Shown here: one piece after another, positions 12,321-24,436 of the stretch | How positions within the stretch are numbered: the first letter of the stretch is position 1 | Layout: each line of letters starts with the position of its first letter | Origin: Salarias fasciatus | Taxonomy: Eukaryota > Chordata > Actinopteri > Blenniiformes > Blenniidae | Length of the DNA stretch: 64,000 nucleotides | Assembly: GCF_902148845.1 (NCBI RefSeq) | Contig: NW_021941230.1 | Location: 12,746,783-12,810,782, forward strand | Direction: 5' to 3' | Position numbers and translations under genes: made by a program | Notes under the pieces: model-generated | What the model saw: only the letters and a program-made list of their open reading frames with translations | Database searches by the model: none | What the model was told of the DNA's origin: nothing

Positions 12321-12544
12321 AAATTACTGCCAATATCTTGATCCACGTCATTCCCAGATCCAAACTTGACGGGTTTGGTTCTGTGCCTGTGAGATTTGAA
12401 CATCCAAAACACTCCTTTCACAGGTTTCGCAGAGGTCCTCAGGATAGTGAGGAAGATGTTGAATTGTAGAAGACTGCGCTTCTTTCCATGATTTTCTGAA
12501 ATAATAAAAATAAGTGGTCACAACCTCCAAATTTATCAAAACTT

Positions 12545-12550
12545 TTTAAT
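12545..12550 (-). terminator. Possible ddrgk1 poly(A) signal (ATTAAA)
   Basis: ATTAAA lies on the minus strand, 240 bp past the ddrgk1 stop. It is the closest acceptable signal I found; no AATAAA precedes it on that strand. It is tentative. Confidence 0.3.
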
Positions 12551-12786
12551 CGTGTGATCTGTCCTCGGCTCTCCACGGTCCAACGGGAAGAAATGAGTCC
12601 TTAATTAAAAGGCTCATGAAACTGAAGAGTCCACACCTGCTCTTTTCTACATCATGAGAAAACAGGGAGGTGGAGAATGGTGCGAAATCATAAACTGAAA
12701 GGACTGCTGGATTTGAAGAACAATGAAAATGTGCTCTTTAAAAGAGAGGGGTTATAAATAGGTGGGATTCTCCAGTTGCTACACGG

Positions 12787-14790
12787 TCAGGCAGCAGTGC
12801 GGTTCTCAGGAGTCAGGTTGATGAGGGAGTTGCTGGCCTGAGCCAGCTCTGTGATGGACACCCTGCCCCTCCGTCTGATGAACGCGGCCACCGAGTCCAG
12901 CTCCTGTGGCGTGATGGAGATGAACTTCCCCCTATCGTCGATCACACCTGCAGTGACATGCAGCATCTTGGCATCAGTGAGGTTCTTTCATGTGTCCAGC
13001 AGCTTCCTCAAGAACGTCGGCTCACCTGTGAGGGAGCCTTCAGCTAGCAGGTCCTGCAGTCTAGAGATGGCATCCTGCGTCCTCATCCCAAAGTGCGAGG
13101 CCAGGTCCTCCAGGAGGACTACCTTGGAGCTCTGTGGGTCAGAGGAGAGTTAAAACACTGAATGCAGCCAGAAGGACACTGAAAACCTCAGCCTCACCTC
13201 GATGTACTGGATGAATTCCTTCAGCAGGTTGCGCGACTGAAAGGAGAAAGGATGCAGAATGTCAGTGAGCTGCAGGATGCTACATGCTAACGTGCTAACA
13301 TACTGCTGATCCCACCTGATCCTCAGATAGCTGCTCCTCCTCCCCCTGGTCCTCCACCACAAAGGAGGCTTTGAGCCTCAGGTACTCCTCCTCCTCACGT
13401 TTCTCCTGCTCCTCCTTGGCTCGCCGCTCCTCCTCCTCCTGCAGACACCAACAGCCTCAGCACATCCGAAAGTAAAAGAGTCTTAATCTTTTAAATAAAA
13501 TGCATGCTTCATCATTGGAGGATGTGTATTAGGACTGCATGAGATACGTCAGAGTAATAACATATAAAAAATTGTTAAGAGACATGACAGGGGGATATGA
13601 TGGACGACCTGTTTCTGTTCCAGCCGTCGCTCTTTCTCCTCTTCCTGTCGCCTCTCCTGCTCTCTCAGCTCCTGCATCCTCTTCCTCTCCTCCCGCTCCT
13701 CCATCTCCGCCTGATAAGAAAACATCAATAAGACAACTTAGCGACAAACAAACGGGGAGAGAGACAGATAGCCGGAGGAGTTTGGAACCTCTCTCTGGGC
13801 CTTTTTGGCCTGCTTCTCCTCCAGCTTCTTCTGCTTCTTGGCTCCGATCTTGGCAGCTGGCTGGAAGCTCTGCTGCTCTGCCTCCTCTTCCTCCTCCTGC
13901 TGCTGTTCCTCCTGCACACGCTCCTCCTCTGAAATCAGGACATACTGTTAACAAGCCTGCTACTCGGCTCATGTGGACAGTGCAGGTGTCAGGGCATTAC
14001 CTTGCTCGGCTGCGTCCCTCTGCGGCCGCCTGTTAGCCATCACGTTAGCCATCCTCCTTCTGCGGGGCATTCCAGCTCCTCGCTCCTCTGCTGCTCGTGG
14101 AGGAGGCCCTGCGGCCCGGACCACATTCCTCTGCTGCTCCTCATCACCTGCGGAAGCAACACACTCCAATCAGAGGTCCAAAAAAGCTGGGACACTTTAG
14201 TAAAATTAATAAAAACAACAGACTGTTTGCTAAAACGCCTATTTCACCGAGCGTAATAACAAAAACAGTCAAGCTTGATATGAGTTATTCAGAGGCGTGT
14301 TTCAATAAAGTTAAAACAGGCACGACTTGAAATTTAATTGGAATTAGTTGATTTATGATTCAAAAAGTATGAATGTGTGTCTATTAATGCATATTCGTAC
14401 CTGCACTTATACTGTTGAATGTTCCAAAGAAATATATATCTACTGAACTGTCTGTGAGGGTTGAACTGGTCCTCACTGGCCTCCGTAGTTTTGACAGCTG
14501 TGCTGACGTAGCCTCAAATAAATTCAAAACTTTGCCTGAAACGTTACCAGGTACGACACATTTGAAACCATTCTAACATCCCAAATGTTACACCTCGCCC
14601 AACAAATGAAGGAAAACCTCGACAGGAGTCTAACTCTGGAGAAAAACACCACCATGCTGACATGCTAAAGGTTAGCATTAAGTTAGCAGGAGGGCCTCGT
14701 ACCTTCCTGAGTTTTCCTCCGCAGCTTCACCGCAAACAAGATGAGGACGATGAGGAGGGCAGCGGCCGTCAGATATATCACAACGTCCAT
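12787..14790 (-). CDS. ddrgk1: DDRGK domain-containing protein 1 (UFBP1), ER-anchored UFMylation adaptor
   Basis: DDRGK1 sits on the cytosolic face of the ER and brings the UFL1 ligase to its targets in the UFM1 pathway. There are eight coding exons on the minus strand: 14703-14790, 14001-14147, 13789-13928, 13609-13710, 13316-13438, 13198-13236, 13026-13131, 12787-12947. They total 906 nt, 301 aa. Residues about 4-22 form a single hydrophobic anchor ([19 protein letters not shown]) followed by basic KLRRK. The middle is a long Glu/Lys/Arg-rich charged helix ([21 protein letters not shown] onward) encoded by G/A-rich exons. The C-terminal winged-helix/PCI-like part starts [20 protein letters not shown]. 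The name-giving DDRGK motif is at 252-256 ([13 protein letters not shown]). The end is [16 protein letters not shown] plus a short tail. There are no defects. The neighbour cars2 is convergent, with stops 686 bp apart. Confidence 0.95.
14160..14230. repeat. Possible decayed DNA-transposon fragment in ddrgk1 intron 1
   Basis: The phrase AAAAAAGCTGGGACACTTTA followed by AATAAAAACAACAGA resembles a short-element terminus that is very common in fish genomes. The match is from memory and partial, and no partner end was found. Confidence 0.25.
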
Positions 14791-17700
14791 ATCTGCTCTG
14801 AAAATATTTTAGATACAAAATTAAAAAAAAAAAAAGCTACATTTGGAGACTGCTGCTCACTGTGGAGGACCTACTCGACGTTCAGGAGCATCAACAGTAA
14901 ATCTCCGCAGCGCCCCCTGCAGGACCGGAGACTAAAAACAAATGTAAATGTCACAGTATGCTGCAGTGTACAGTGATGGCCACTAGGTGGCAGACTGGCT
15001 GCAGACATCCCATCAGCACACGCCGTCCAGAATGACAAAGGTGCAGAAACCAGCTAATTTATTTAGCAATATTTTATTCAAACAGATCAGCTGGGAAAGA
15101 CCGAGGTAAGCCACGTGCATTCAGTTTAGGACAAATCACCACAACGTATCAACATGATGCACTATAATCTTGAATGAATTTTTGAACTAATGAAAATGAC
15201 AACCAGCTGGGATAAACTGCCAACAAAAAGAAGAGCTGACTGCTAACTAAGGTCGCTGATGTTAATTGCAGACTAAAGCCAGTACTACTTACAGTGATGG
15301 CTCTTTCATGTTCTTTTCAGGAGACACGAGGCCTCTTCCTCTAGTGAACAGGAGAATAGGACAACAGACACCAACAGCCAAACGAGATAGACAGCAGCTC
15401 TGCAACTGCTTAATTCAGCAGTAAGATAACTGGAGCTCACTGAAATTGTATCCATGATAATTTTAATGCACATATACATCTGTAAATAAACTATTTATAA
15501 AACGGGAGATTCAGTCATTTCAGGCTTTGATGTTGCCAAACATAAAGCTTCACTCTCAGTGTGGGAAAGGCCTCTGCAGCCGGGTGTTTATTGTTTGACA
15601 GGATGCTCACACAAAGCAAGAAAACATTTTGACGATCCAGATTTTGTGTTTCATGAAGATGATGATGGATCAGAATCTGCAAGTCTCTCACTGTGACCAC
15701 TGGAGTTGTTGGTTTGAGGGGTCATGGAGGTCAGGGATAAGAAATGAAACCAGTGGATTGAAGCAGAGCTGGTGTGTTTGTGCCGGAACATCAGGACTGA
15801 AGCAGAACTGGTGTGTTTGTGCCGGAGCATCATGAAACACAGTGTCTAAACATAGCCGGGTGAACTCATTCCCCGCTCGTACAGCTGGAAGAATGCCGCA
15901 GTCAGCAGTTTAGTCCGGTCCGAGAACGTAAGAACGGGAGCGAATGAAAAAGTGAGGCTAATCATTTAATCCCCTCTCCCACAGAGGGATGTGACGGTAC
16001 TTTTCCGTCACCGGTGACATCTGGAGGACACATCCTCCTTCGAGAGCTGCAATCCGATGCTGACTTCTGTCCCCTGGTATGTGGAAATGTTGTGTTTCTA
16101 CCAATAACACTGTTCATGTGGGTGCACATTGCTTTCCACAGATAAAGGGACTGCATTCAGAGACGGCTCCAGCTGAAGGTGAGCACTGGAAGGACACCAC
16201 GCTTGCCGCAGTCAGGACTTCCTGTTTCACTGCTCAGGTGATCTCCAGAGGGAATGAGGGGGCGGGGTCTGCTGCAGGAGAGCTTCAGATGTGGAGTCTC
16301 CAGAGGTCGGACCACGTGGAGGAAGGGGGCCGTGCCGACTCAGCAGCCCGTGCAGGTGTAGTAGTGGCGAAGAGGAAGTGGTAGTAGGAGAAAAAAGAGA
16401 GTGACAGGAAGAACTGCAGTGTTCATGGACAAGGTGACTCCTGTAGAGGAGAACCTGAGCAAAGTCCTGTTCTACTTAAACACGGGGTTTATGATGCAGC
16501 ACTCAGGACAAAATGTTCACACATAAAACTGCATGTTATAAATATCAAATGGCAAGTTTACTGCACTTATGCAAAATAACTCCCATTTTCAGACGGCTCC
16601 ATGAGACAGTGTCTTATTAAAGGGTCCTCCAGCACATTGTCAATGTTGACCAACACCTTGCTTTCCAGCTCTACGCCGAGACGTTAACCCACCTTGCTGA
16701 CAGTTTTACCAACACCTCTGACATGGAGGATACAGTTCAATCAAGGAATGAAGCTGAGATTCTAGGTCTAAGATACGAAGCAACACAGATTTTAAAAAAG
16801 AAAAAAAATGCAATTTGCATTTTATACAAATGTACATTTTCAGACTGAAAATTATGTGTTCTCAGTGGAAAAAGAACTTAAAAGGTGCAGATTTATCTTT
16901 CTGCACAGTGTGACACTTTAGTCCGAAGCACAAATACATTGAAACATCTCGACAGATCTGATTCACACGACTTGAATGACTTCTTTTTAACATCATCTCC
17001 ATGCAGCAGTGTGAACCTGCATTCTCACAATGCAAACAACATTTCACAAAGTCAGGGACTTATTCATCTTGTTTTTTGCCATGTGTTAAGGTGGAGAGAT
17101 CCCACATATGCTCAATTTGAAGTTCAGCAGAAAGCAACACATGCAACAGATCCTCACTGCACATCAAACAATGCTCCATTCACAAATACTCAACTTTGGT
17201 GTTCCATGTAGATTATTTTTAAAGGTAAATCATGTTATTCATTGGCATTTGCATTGTCCTTATTGGACAGAGCTGTTTGGGACAAACCAGATGAAATGTT
17301 GATTAAAGCGCATCACTGGATGTTTTATCTGTCTCTATAAATGCTTTTAGAGTGAACTAAAAGGCCACCTCTCATGTAGCATGCTATCTTTATTAGTGTT
17401 TGCCCTCAGCAGTGGGGGGGAAGAAATATTCCCAGCATCCTCGGACTAATCTGCTGTGACTGAATGTTTGTGGTGAGGGTTTGAAACCAGACTCATAATA
17501 TTTCACCACCGGTTTGCCGTAAACCTCCAGCTTTTATCCCGCTCAAGGCCGTAAGGTCCCAACAAGCCGGACCACAGAGGAGCAGACAATGGGTCTGTTT
17601 CCACAACTGCTCCTTTATCTCGCCCTGTAATCTTATGAAAACACGGAGTCTCAGTGAAGATTTCCTGTGTGACAAAAGTGATGGAACAAAGAAAGCCTCA

Positions 17701-17798
17701 CATTTGAGTTTGAAAAGATTCGAGAAACAGGAAGTATGTGTTCAAAAAGGGTAACTCCTTTAAAATGGCCAATGACAGTTCGTTTGGGAACTGTTGGG

Positions 17799-17800
<2 letters not shown>
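14791..17800. other. ddrgk1 upstream region and gene-free spacer
   Basis: The first ~150 bp would contain the ddrgk1 promoter. Beyond this no reading frame, splice-bounded exon or mobile element is convincing. On the minus strand AATAAA occurs at about 15070 with T-rich flanks, so a minus-strand transcript could end here, but I could not find its exons. A 28-aa minus-strand frame beginning MNTAVLPVTLFFLL (start near 16425) looks signal-peptide-like. It has no other support. Confidence 0.4.
15759..15833. repeat. 39-bp tandem duplication
   Basis: Two adjacent copies of a 39-bp unit (about 15759-15797 and 15798-15833) differ at a few positions. Both contain GCAGARCTGGTGTGTTTGTG. The period equals 13 codons, which keeps a short plus-strand frame open, but nothing else suggests coding. 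Confidence 0.75.
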
Positions 17801-17855
<55 letters not shown>

Positions 17856-17864
17856 GGGGGGGGG
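17801..17864. repeat. (GT)19 followed by a 26-base G run
   Basis: A perfect dinucleotide tract (17801-17838) passes directly into an uninterrupted poly-G run (17839-17864). The combination is prone to polymerase slippage and assembly error. It could form Z-DNA or G-quadruplex structures. Confidence 0.95.
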
Positions 17865-20800
17865 TGGACCGACTGAGTTAAAATAAACGACGCTGTGTGT
17901 GGTCATGCTAATGAAGGAGCTCGTCCACAGTGCAGCAGAAGTCTTCACTGATGCCTTTTTGGACAGCAGAGATTTGTTCTTAACACTGAATGATTGTGTG
18001 TTAAACAGACAGAAATATCTGATGTGACTGTACATGCAAAAAGACACTGTTCGCCCAGTGGGGGTGTCTGCCTGATCGTCTTGTCCACCATGTTGGTGGT
18101 TGCTGTTTTCTGAGGTTTATTGAGTATGTGTCCCAAAAGAAAGATTATTCTGATTATTCTGATTTCATATTTTCAGAATGTTTGTGCAGTGGGGGTACGT
18201 CCCAGACGGAGTAACTATCCAACAGAGGAACTGGAGAAACGGCTTACTTTCATGTTGCCACATTTTCTTTGATGTGTTTGTGAAAATGTTGTGCTTTTTG
18301 GACGTTTGTTTGCACTTTGGAGAGTTGCCACAATGAGGGTGTCTCATTATCTGTCTGTAGGCTTCTATCAGAAGTATTTGCCTCCATGGGATTCTGCCTG
18401 CCCACCATGTGGCATATATAATGAGGGTTTTTTTTTTTTAGAAATCTATTTGTGCTGTGGGGACAGACTCAGATCTTGCAAAACGCGATTTACAAAGAAT
18501 AACATGATAAGTGACACCACTTGCTAACTGGAGTTTTTAAATGGGAATAGTTGTTTGTGTGCACTCGGTCCGTTAGACACTAACAATCTGTTTCTAATTG
18601 GCAATGCTTCCATGTTTGTTGTTCTTCTGTGCACACAATATAATGATTGGATGGAGCGTTGAGCCCACACAAGCTCAAAATTATACATAAATACACTGAA
18701 GTGTCACAGATAATCAATCTACATTTGACAAAAGCAAGAGAAAAAAATATTGGAGATGATCTGTCACACAGACTCCGAGGCACAACTCAACAAAAAGTCT
18801 TTAAATAAAGTTGGCCATGAGAAGTTGTGGGGGGCCAGTTGAGGAAACAACACCATATCTGCTGAAGTCAGGGCTGATTTACACTTCCTTCTCAAACATG
18901 TTCAGAACAGACGTAATCGAACACGACGCAGATGTTTCTAGCCGTGCTCTTTAAATTAATCAGTGAGCATAAACTCCTCCCAGGATCTGGAACACACACC
19001 TGATTTTTATGATTTTCATGAAGGCTCTCGCTCTGTAACATGTGTCAACATGTTTTCATGTTTAGTGGATCAGACCCAGACAGTGAAATTCTGTTTGACA
19101 TGAGAAGTGAACAGTTCCATATGTGCCTCCTGAGAGGTGGAGTAGTAACAGGAAGCAGATAAGAGCAGACAGGTGAAGGGCAGGCTGGAGGCAGATTGTC
19201 CTCTCAAAACACACTTTGTTGACACTGCGTGCAGCCGCCTGCTGATCCGTAACAACGCGATTGTTTTCGTCACAATACGAGCTGATGACGTCCACTTCAG
19301 CCTCTGGGATCCCTCCACAACTCTGCTAAACAGAAGAAGCCCTCGATATGATTATTTTGTAGCTCCTTAGATTTCCAAAGAGCAAATGGAGGCTCGTGTG
19401 GAGTAGCAGGAGTGATTGTGTGTTGTTCTGTAATCAGTCCACAGGAGTCTGTTAATGGTTGTGAGTTTTATATGACTGCGGGTCAACGCGGCTGCGACAG
19501 GGCGTGTTGTGTTACTCTCACCTTGCTCTTCAAGGACGACGTGGCTTCAGCCGTACTCACAGTGGCTCCTTTGTTCTGCGTTCGGCCTTTCAACGGGACT
19601 CAATATGAAGCCGCTGTGTGAGCGGGACGGTGGAGACTCTGTGGTAAAAACCAGCGGGAGCCCCTGCTAAATGTTCAGTCTTCTGGCTGAACTGCGCTTC
19701 CAAAAGCTGCCTGGTTACCGAGCAGAGAGGTCAACGTTCGAGTACTTCCATAAATCTTATCATGGCTATTTATCACTGAATAAATCAAACTCATGCCAAA
19801 CGTTCAAAAGCACAAAGGCGAAATGAACAAGTAAATCATCATGTGCGCGATGTCTTATTATGGGTGTAGAGGTTGTCATGACAGCTGCAAGTGTTTCATC
19901 GGAATAAATGTTAGTTTCGCCTTCCATCTATTTATTTATATCAGGAATATGAACTGATAGTCACTGTTGTCCATCTATTGAGCAAGAAGAACTCTAGACT
20001 ACGGCTGTGGAACGCAGGACCGGTCACAATGTTTCAGAAAAGTTGTGTTTTCCCCGTTTCGATGGAGACTGAGGCAGAGCGTTTACACCAAGTTGCATTT
20101 TCAGAGGCTCTGAGCACTGCTGTCGTGTGAAGTGATGCCCAGAATGCTAACGAATGTTCATTTTTCACTTGGAAACACCGTGGTGTAAACGGGTCCTGTG
20201 TAGAGGTCACTCACAGACGTTTAAACGGCTGAACCCACTCGCTCAACCCCTCTGGTCAGCCATTAGCTCCTGCTAACTCTGACCACTCGTCTGTCTTCTG
20301 CTAATCCGGCCGAGTTCCCATCAAGGAAGAGTTATCTTTTTAAAGTGTGCTCGGGCTGTGTGAAGGAGTTTCACAACCACTCAACTCTTCAAAGAGCCGG
20401 AGTCTAATTCTGCAGATCAGGTTATCTGTCCGGCTCAAATATTAACCCTCTCATGAATTATTGGAGGGAATGAGCGCTAAACTTTGTACTGGGGAGAACA
20501 GCAGCTAAATATGAAGCAGATGCTGATTAATTTGTAACCAGCACAAAGTTTCGCAAGCGGCCGGAGCCGGTCGGCTCTGCGGCTCTGGAGAACAATGAGA
20601 GCAGGCAGCAGAGGGAAAAACAATGAAAGTTTAATAGGTTGGTGTTGGTTACTCAGTGGACAGCAGCCGCCCTCAGAAACCATCTGTCCCGACCCGACAG
20701 ATCAGAAGTTTAACGTCACACCGCTCCACTCTGTTTTCTCTCCAACTCAGCCCGATAATGGGAATGAAGGTGTGGATGAAACGCAGCCAGGTCTACCTCC

Positions 20801-22990
20801 TTCCCACCTTCGCTCCGTCACGACGTCACTTCCTGTCTGCGATGGGATTTGACGTCAGAGTCCCCCGAGGAGACAGCAGTCAGTGGACCGAATCGACCGA
20901 CAGCGAAACAGAAGAGAAGCGTCTTACCCTCTAAGATTCAGCTAAATACAGTCAAGTTTATCAGCTTTGATGACATTAGTTTAGTATTCAGTCAAACATC
21001 AGCAAAATACTCCACACTAGACTGCTTAGTGACACTTGTTTGGTTTTACTCTCCCAAGAGAATCAAAGAACCACAAAAATCAAAAATATTTCACATCCTA
21101 TAGTCTTAAAATATCCGTCAATAGAAGTTTTCTCCCTGGAGATCTGCATTCAGCTGTTATGCATTCCTTCTTCTGTAGGCTGATGCTCCTTAATTATTAA
21201 CAAGAAAGTAGTCAAAATACAACTACAATGCTCCAATGTCCCCCGCCGGTTTAACAGGTTGAACCTTTCAAATGAAAATAAAACGGCTCATAAAGTTGAC
21301 ATGCAGATTTGTTCTACATATAAAAAGTCTACTGTCTGTAACATTTCGTCCCACAACTAACTAAATAACTAAGTAAACCAGGCTTCCTGTGTCATCCTAA
21401 ACAGCATTTTTAACTATGAACATAAATATGGAATAATGAATAAGTAGATAGGATGTGTGTATTGAGGCATTGTGTGTGTTTTCATGTGCGAGAGCAGAAT
21501 AAAGAGCAGGCCACTTCCAGTGACATTTGATCTCCTCGCTAGATAACCTCTGACTCTAGTTTTTGCTGCTTTATTTTATCTCTGGGTCCTTTTCCTTTTA
21601 GCCTGTTACTTTTTCTCTCCTTCAGTGTCTCTTTCATTGCAGTTTGAGCTCCCGGTCATTTATCAGCCGCTCACGCCGGGCTGCAAACGCAGCAAGTAGC
21701 CTTGTCTCCACTTGTTTTAATTTTGATTCCACATGTCGGAGAGGCCGAGGCCCCGGCGCCGTGAGGCCTGAATGAAATACAAACTCTTTTCACAAGTTTC
21801 CACCACACATTAACCAGAGTCCTTTTTCGAGAGAGGACATTTAAACTTTCCATTATGATCCTCTGTCAATTATTGACCTCTCGACATCATTATGGCACGG
21901 CCTTGGCTTGTGACTTACTGAAGCACTTCAGACATTCTATAGCAGTTCAGACATTCTATAGCAGAGGTTCATACTATAGCAGAGGTTTCTTTTGCTGCAA
22001 AAAATGCCTGGAGATGTTTACTCCCAGTGCATTTTTCACTTATACTTCAACCTAAAACTCAGTCTAAAACAGTGTGTTCTTCAGCACAGAGAGGGGAGGG
22101 GTGTTTCCTTCGCTGGGCCCCTCACCTCTTTTATCTGTGGACTTTATTTAAGATATTTACTGAGCTTTGTCTTTGTGATAGAAAATCTCCCAGATTGCAT
22201 TTCACTTTAGCGCTAACCTCTTGTTTCCTGCTTCTTTTCTCAAACTCACACATACAGAAGTACTCATGTATGAATGCCTGTTAATTGCATTATTTTAGTT
22301 TAATAATCTTTCTCTTTAACTAGTAGCATTTACATTGATGGAATAATGCCTTCTATTGTCTATGCTGTAATTTAAAAGCGAAGCGGATCCAGATTGACCC
22401 TTCTTACTGGGCTGTTCTTCACCAGTGGCTTGGACGTGTGACACCCGCTGGTTCTGGCCCAAGATTTTGCATTTGTAAGTTTTTTGTTTTTTTTGTTTTT
22501 TTTAATCATTTTTGGTCCAAATAAGAAAATACGACTAAATGTTCCAACGTAGGTGAAAATTGTCTGTGGATGTCTTAAGAAATCTGTCACAGAGTGTCCT
22601 TCAAAATCAGTGTTTTCACCTGAAAGGTGACATATTCTGCCGCTGTTCTTTAACCATTAATTCTTTCTAACGAGAACAAGTTGGGCATGACCACATGCAG
22701 CCATTTGCACCCATAAATAGTTGGAGAGGAAAAAAAACTCTTCATCTCTTGGGACATTTTTCATCTCTTTCTTTGAAGACCTTGACATTTCCTGTCCAAA
22801 AACAAAACAAACTTGGCGCTTTACTATAATGTTGGCCGTTCACGTCTAGATCGCCCTTTTGTTTCTTTATGTTGCAAACAAAGCCCCGCGAAGTCCAGTT
22901 CCCTCCCTCAGGTTGAAATGCCACGCACCGGCATCCCGCGGTGAAAACTACTACAGCGTTCACTCTGTGTTTCACCTGTAAACAGCTGCA
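17865..22990. other. Gene-free spacer with possible conserved non-coding blocks
   Basis: No supported gene was seen. Two stretches read like vertebrate conserved non-coding elements, being dense in short transcription-factor-like words and free of repeats. About 20440-20640 holds TGATTAATTTG and two AACAATG SOX-like words. About 21640-21910 holds TCAATTATTGACC and neighbours. This is an impression from composition only. Confidence 0.3.
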
Positions 22991-22991
22991 G

Positions 22992-23092
<101 letters not shown>

Positions 23093-23339
23093 ATGGTCAA
23101 GGTCAAGAGCTTCGACACAAACCACATCCGGGAGTGTTCCCTCCATGATCCAGACTGCCACCATGGCTTTGGCTCACATTTGTTTGCACGTGCACGTGTG
23201 CAAGTCGATCTGCTCACAGGAAAATATGCACTAAATCAAAGCTTTACCTTGATAGAGGAGATGTACTATTAAAGAAAGTAATAATGAGATGCTCTTAGAG
23301 TGTCTGTCAGTTAAAGGAGGCTTTATCCTCTTGTTTAGG

Positions 23340-23900
23340 GATCACACGGTTAAAAAAAAAATTAAAAAAAATCCTTAAAAGTAATTTATTCAAAAACAAA
23401 GGGAAGTATTTCTGCTCAATTGCAGTAATATGAGTATTTTCTTTAAATAAAATCGAATCACCTGACGTCTTATTCCACTTATAATAGCAATTGTTTGCAA
23501 ATTACAGATTCCAGTAAATTTACAGTCATGTGATTTCCTTGTCTGTATCAAACATGCATCTTTGTAATTGAATATTACCATATATCAGCAAATGATGAAT
23601 ACTCATATCATTATGATAGAACAATTAATCACAGTAATATGAATATTTACATAGAAAATAAATAAGTATCAGATTACTGCAATGATAATAGTCATATTAG
23701 TATTTAATTTTTTAAAATAAATTAATAATTAATCATATTAGTATTGACTTTTTTAAAATAAATTGATAATTAACAATCATTACTGTGATGAAGTAGTATT
23801 ATATAATATGAGTATTTGTATTTACTAATTAAAAGGGGATTACAGTGAAATGAGGCTTGGTAATTTTGAAAATTAAGTTAATTTAGTGTAATAACTAGAC
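23340..23900. repeat. AT-rich tract with a 41-bp tandem duplication
   Basis: The block is over 75% A+T by eye and keeps returning to phrases such as CATATTAGTATT and AATATGAGTATTT. Inside it, 23692-23732 and 23733-23773 are adjacent, near-identical 41-bp copies. No coding potential. Confidence 0.6.
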
Positions 23901-24099
23901 TATACTCCCCTCTGTTCATCCAAGCAGGGTCATTATGATGAATGATGGTGATTGGAAAAATGGATCAAGAACAGTGGCTAACATCTAAACCAGCTTCCTG
24001 AGGACGTCACCTGGACGTTAGGAGTTAACAGGTGAGCCTGGTCAAAGGTTAACCAGTGGAATTTTTCCACCCTCTGAACAGGAGATTTGCCAGAAGTAC

Positions 24100-24258
24100 A
24101 GAGCTGTTCAACATATGGTCCAAGAAATGCACTGCATCGTGTCAAAGTCTCAAAAAAAACAATGGTTTTTTTTTCCATAAAAGTGATTCTGGATTCCTCA
24201 TTTCTCCACTGAGGCACATGCATATCTCCATTATCATGTTTATACAGCATGAACAGGT

Positions 24259-24289
<31 letters not shown>

Positions 24290-24400
24290 AGATGGTTCTT
24301 TTTGGGAAAAACACTTCCACAGTGCAACGTTTTCAAAACGCCCCAATCTGCATCCCAACTTTTTGTGAAACACTGCGGCTGCAGTCAGTCGTCTTCCTGC
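24100..24400. repeat. Possible decayed non-autonomous DNA transposon with poly-A tract
   Basis: The stretch contains a 27-base A run (24259-24285). It also has phrases such as GCATCCCAACTTTTTGTGAAA that recall the internal end of a common fish short element. No intact terminal repeats were identified, so family assignment is not possible. Confidence 0.3.
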
Positions 24401-24436
24401 GAAGACGTTGGTGAATGACTTCTTCAAGTAAAACAC

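Noticed and set aside
13529-14036. Pro/Ser-rich and Arg-rich frames over ddrgk1 exons
   Set aside because: Shadows of the Glu/Lys/Arg-rich ddrgk1 coding exons in other frames or on the other strand.
16079-16425. Possible last exon on either strand, including the short minus-strand frame MNTAVLPVTLFFLL...
   Set aside because: No matching upstream exons, acceptor-donor chain or family similarity was found.
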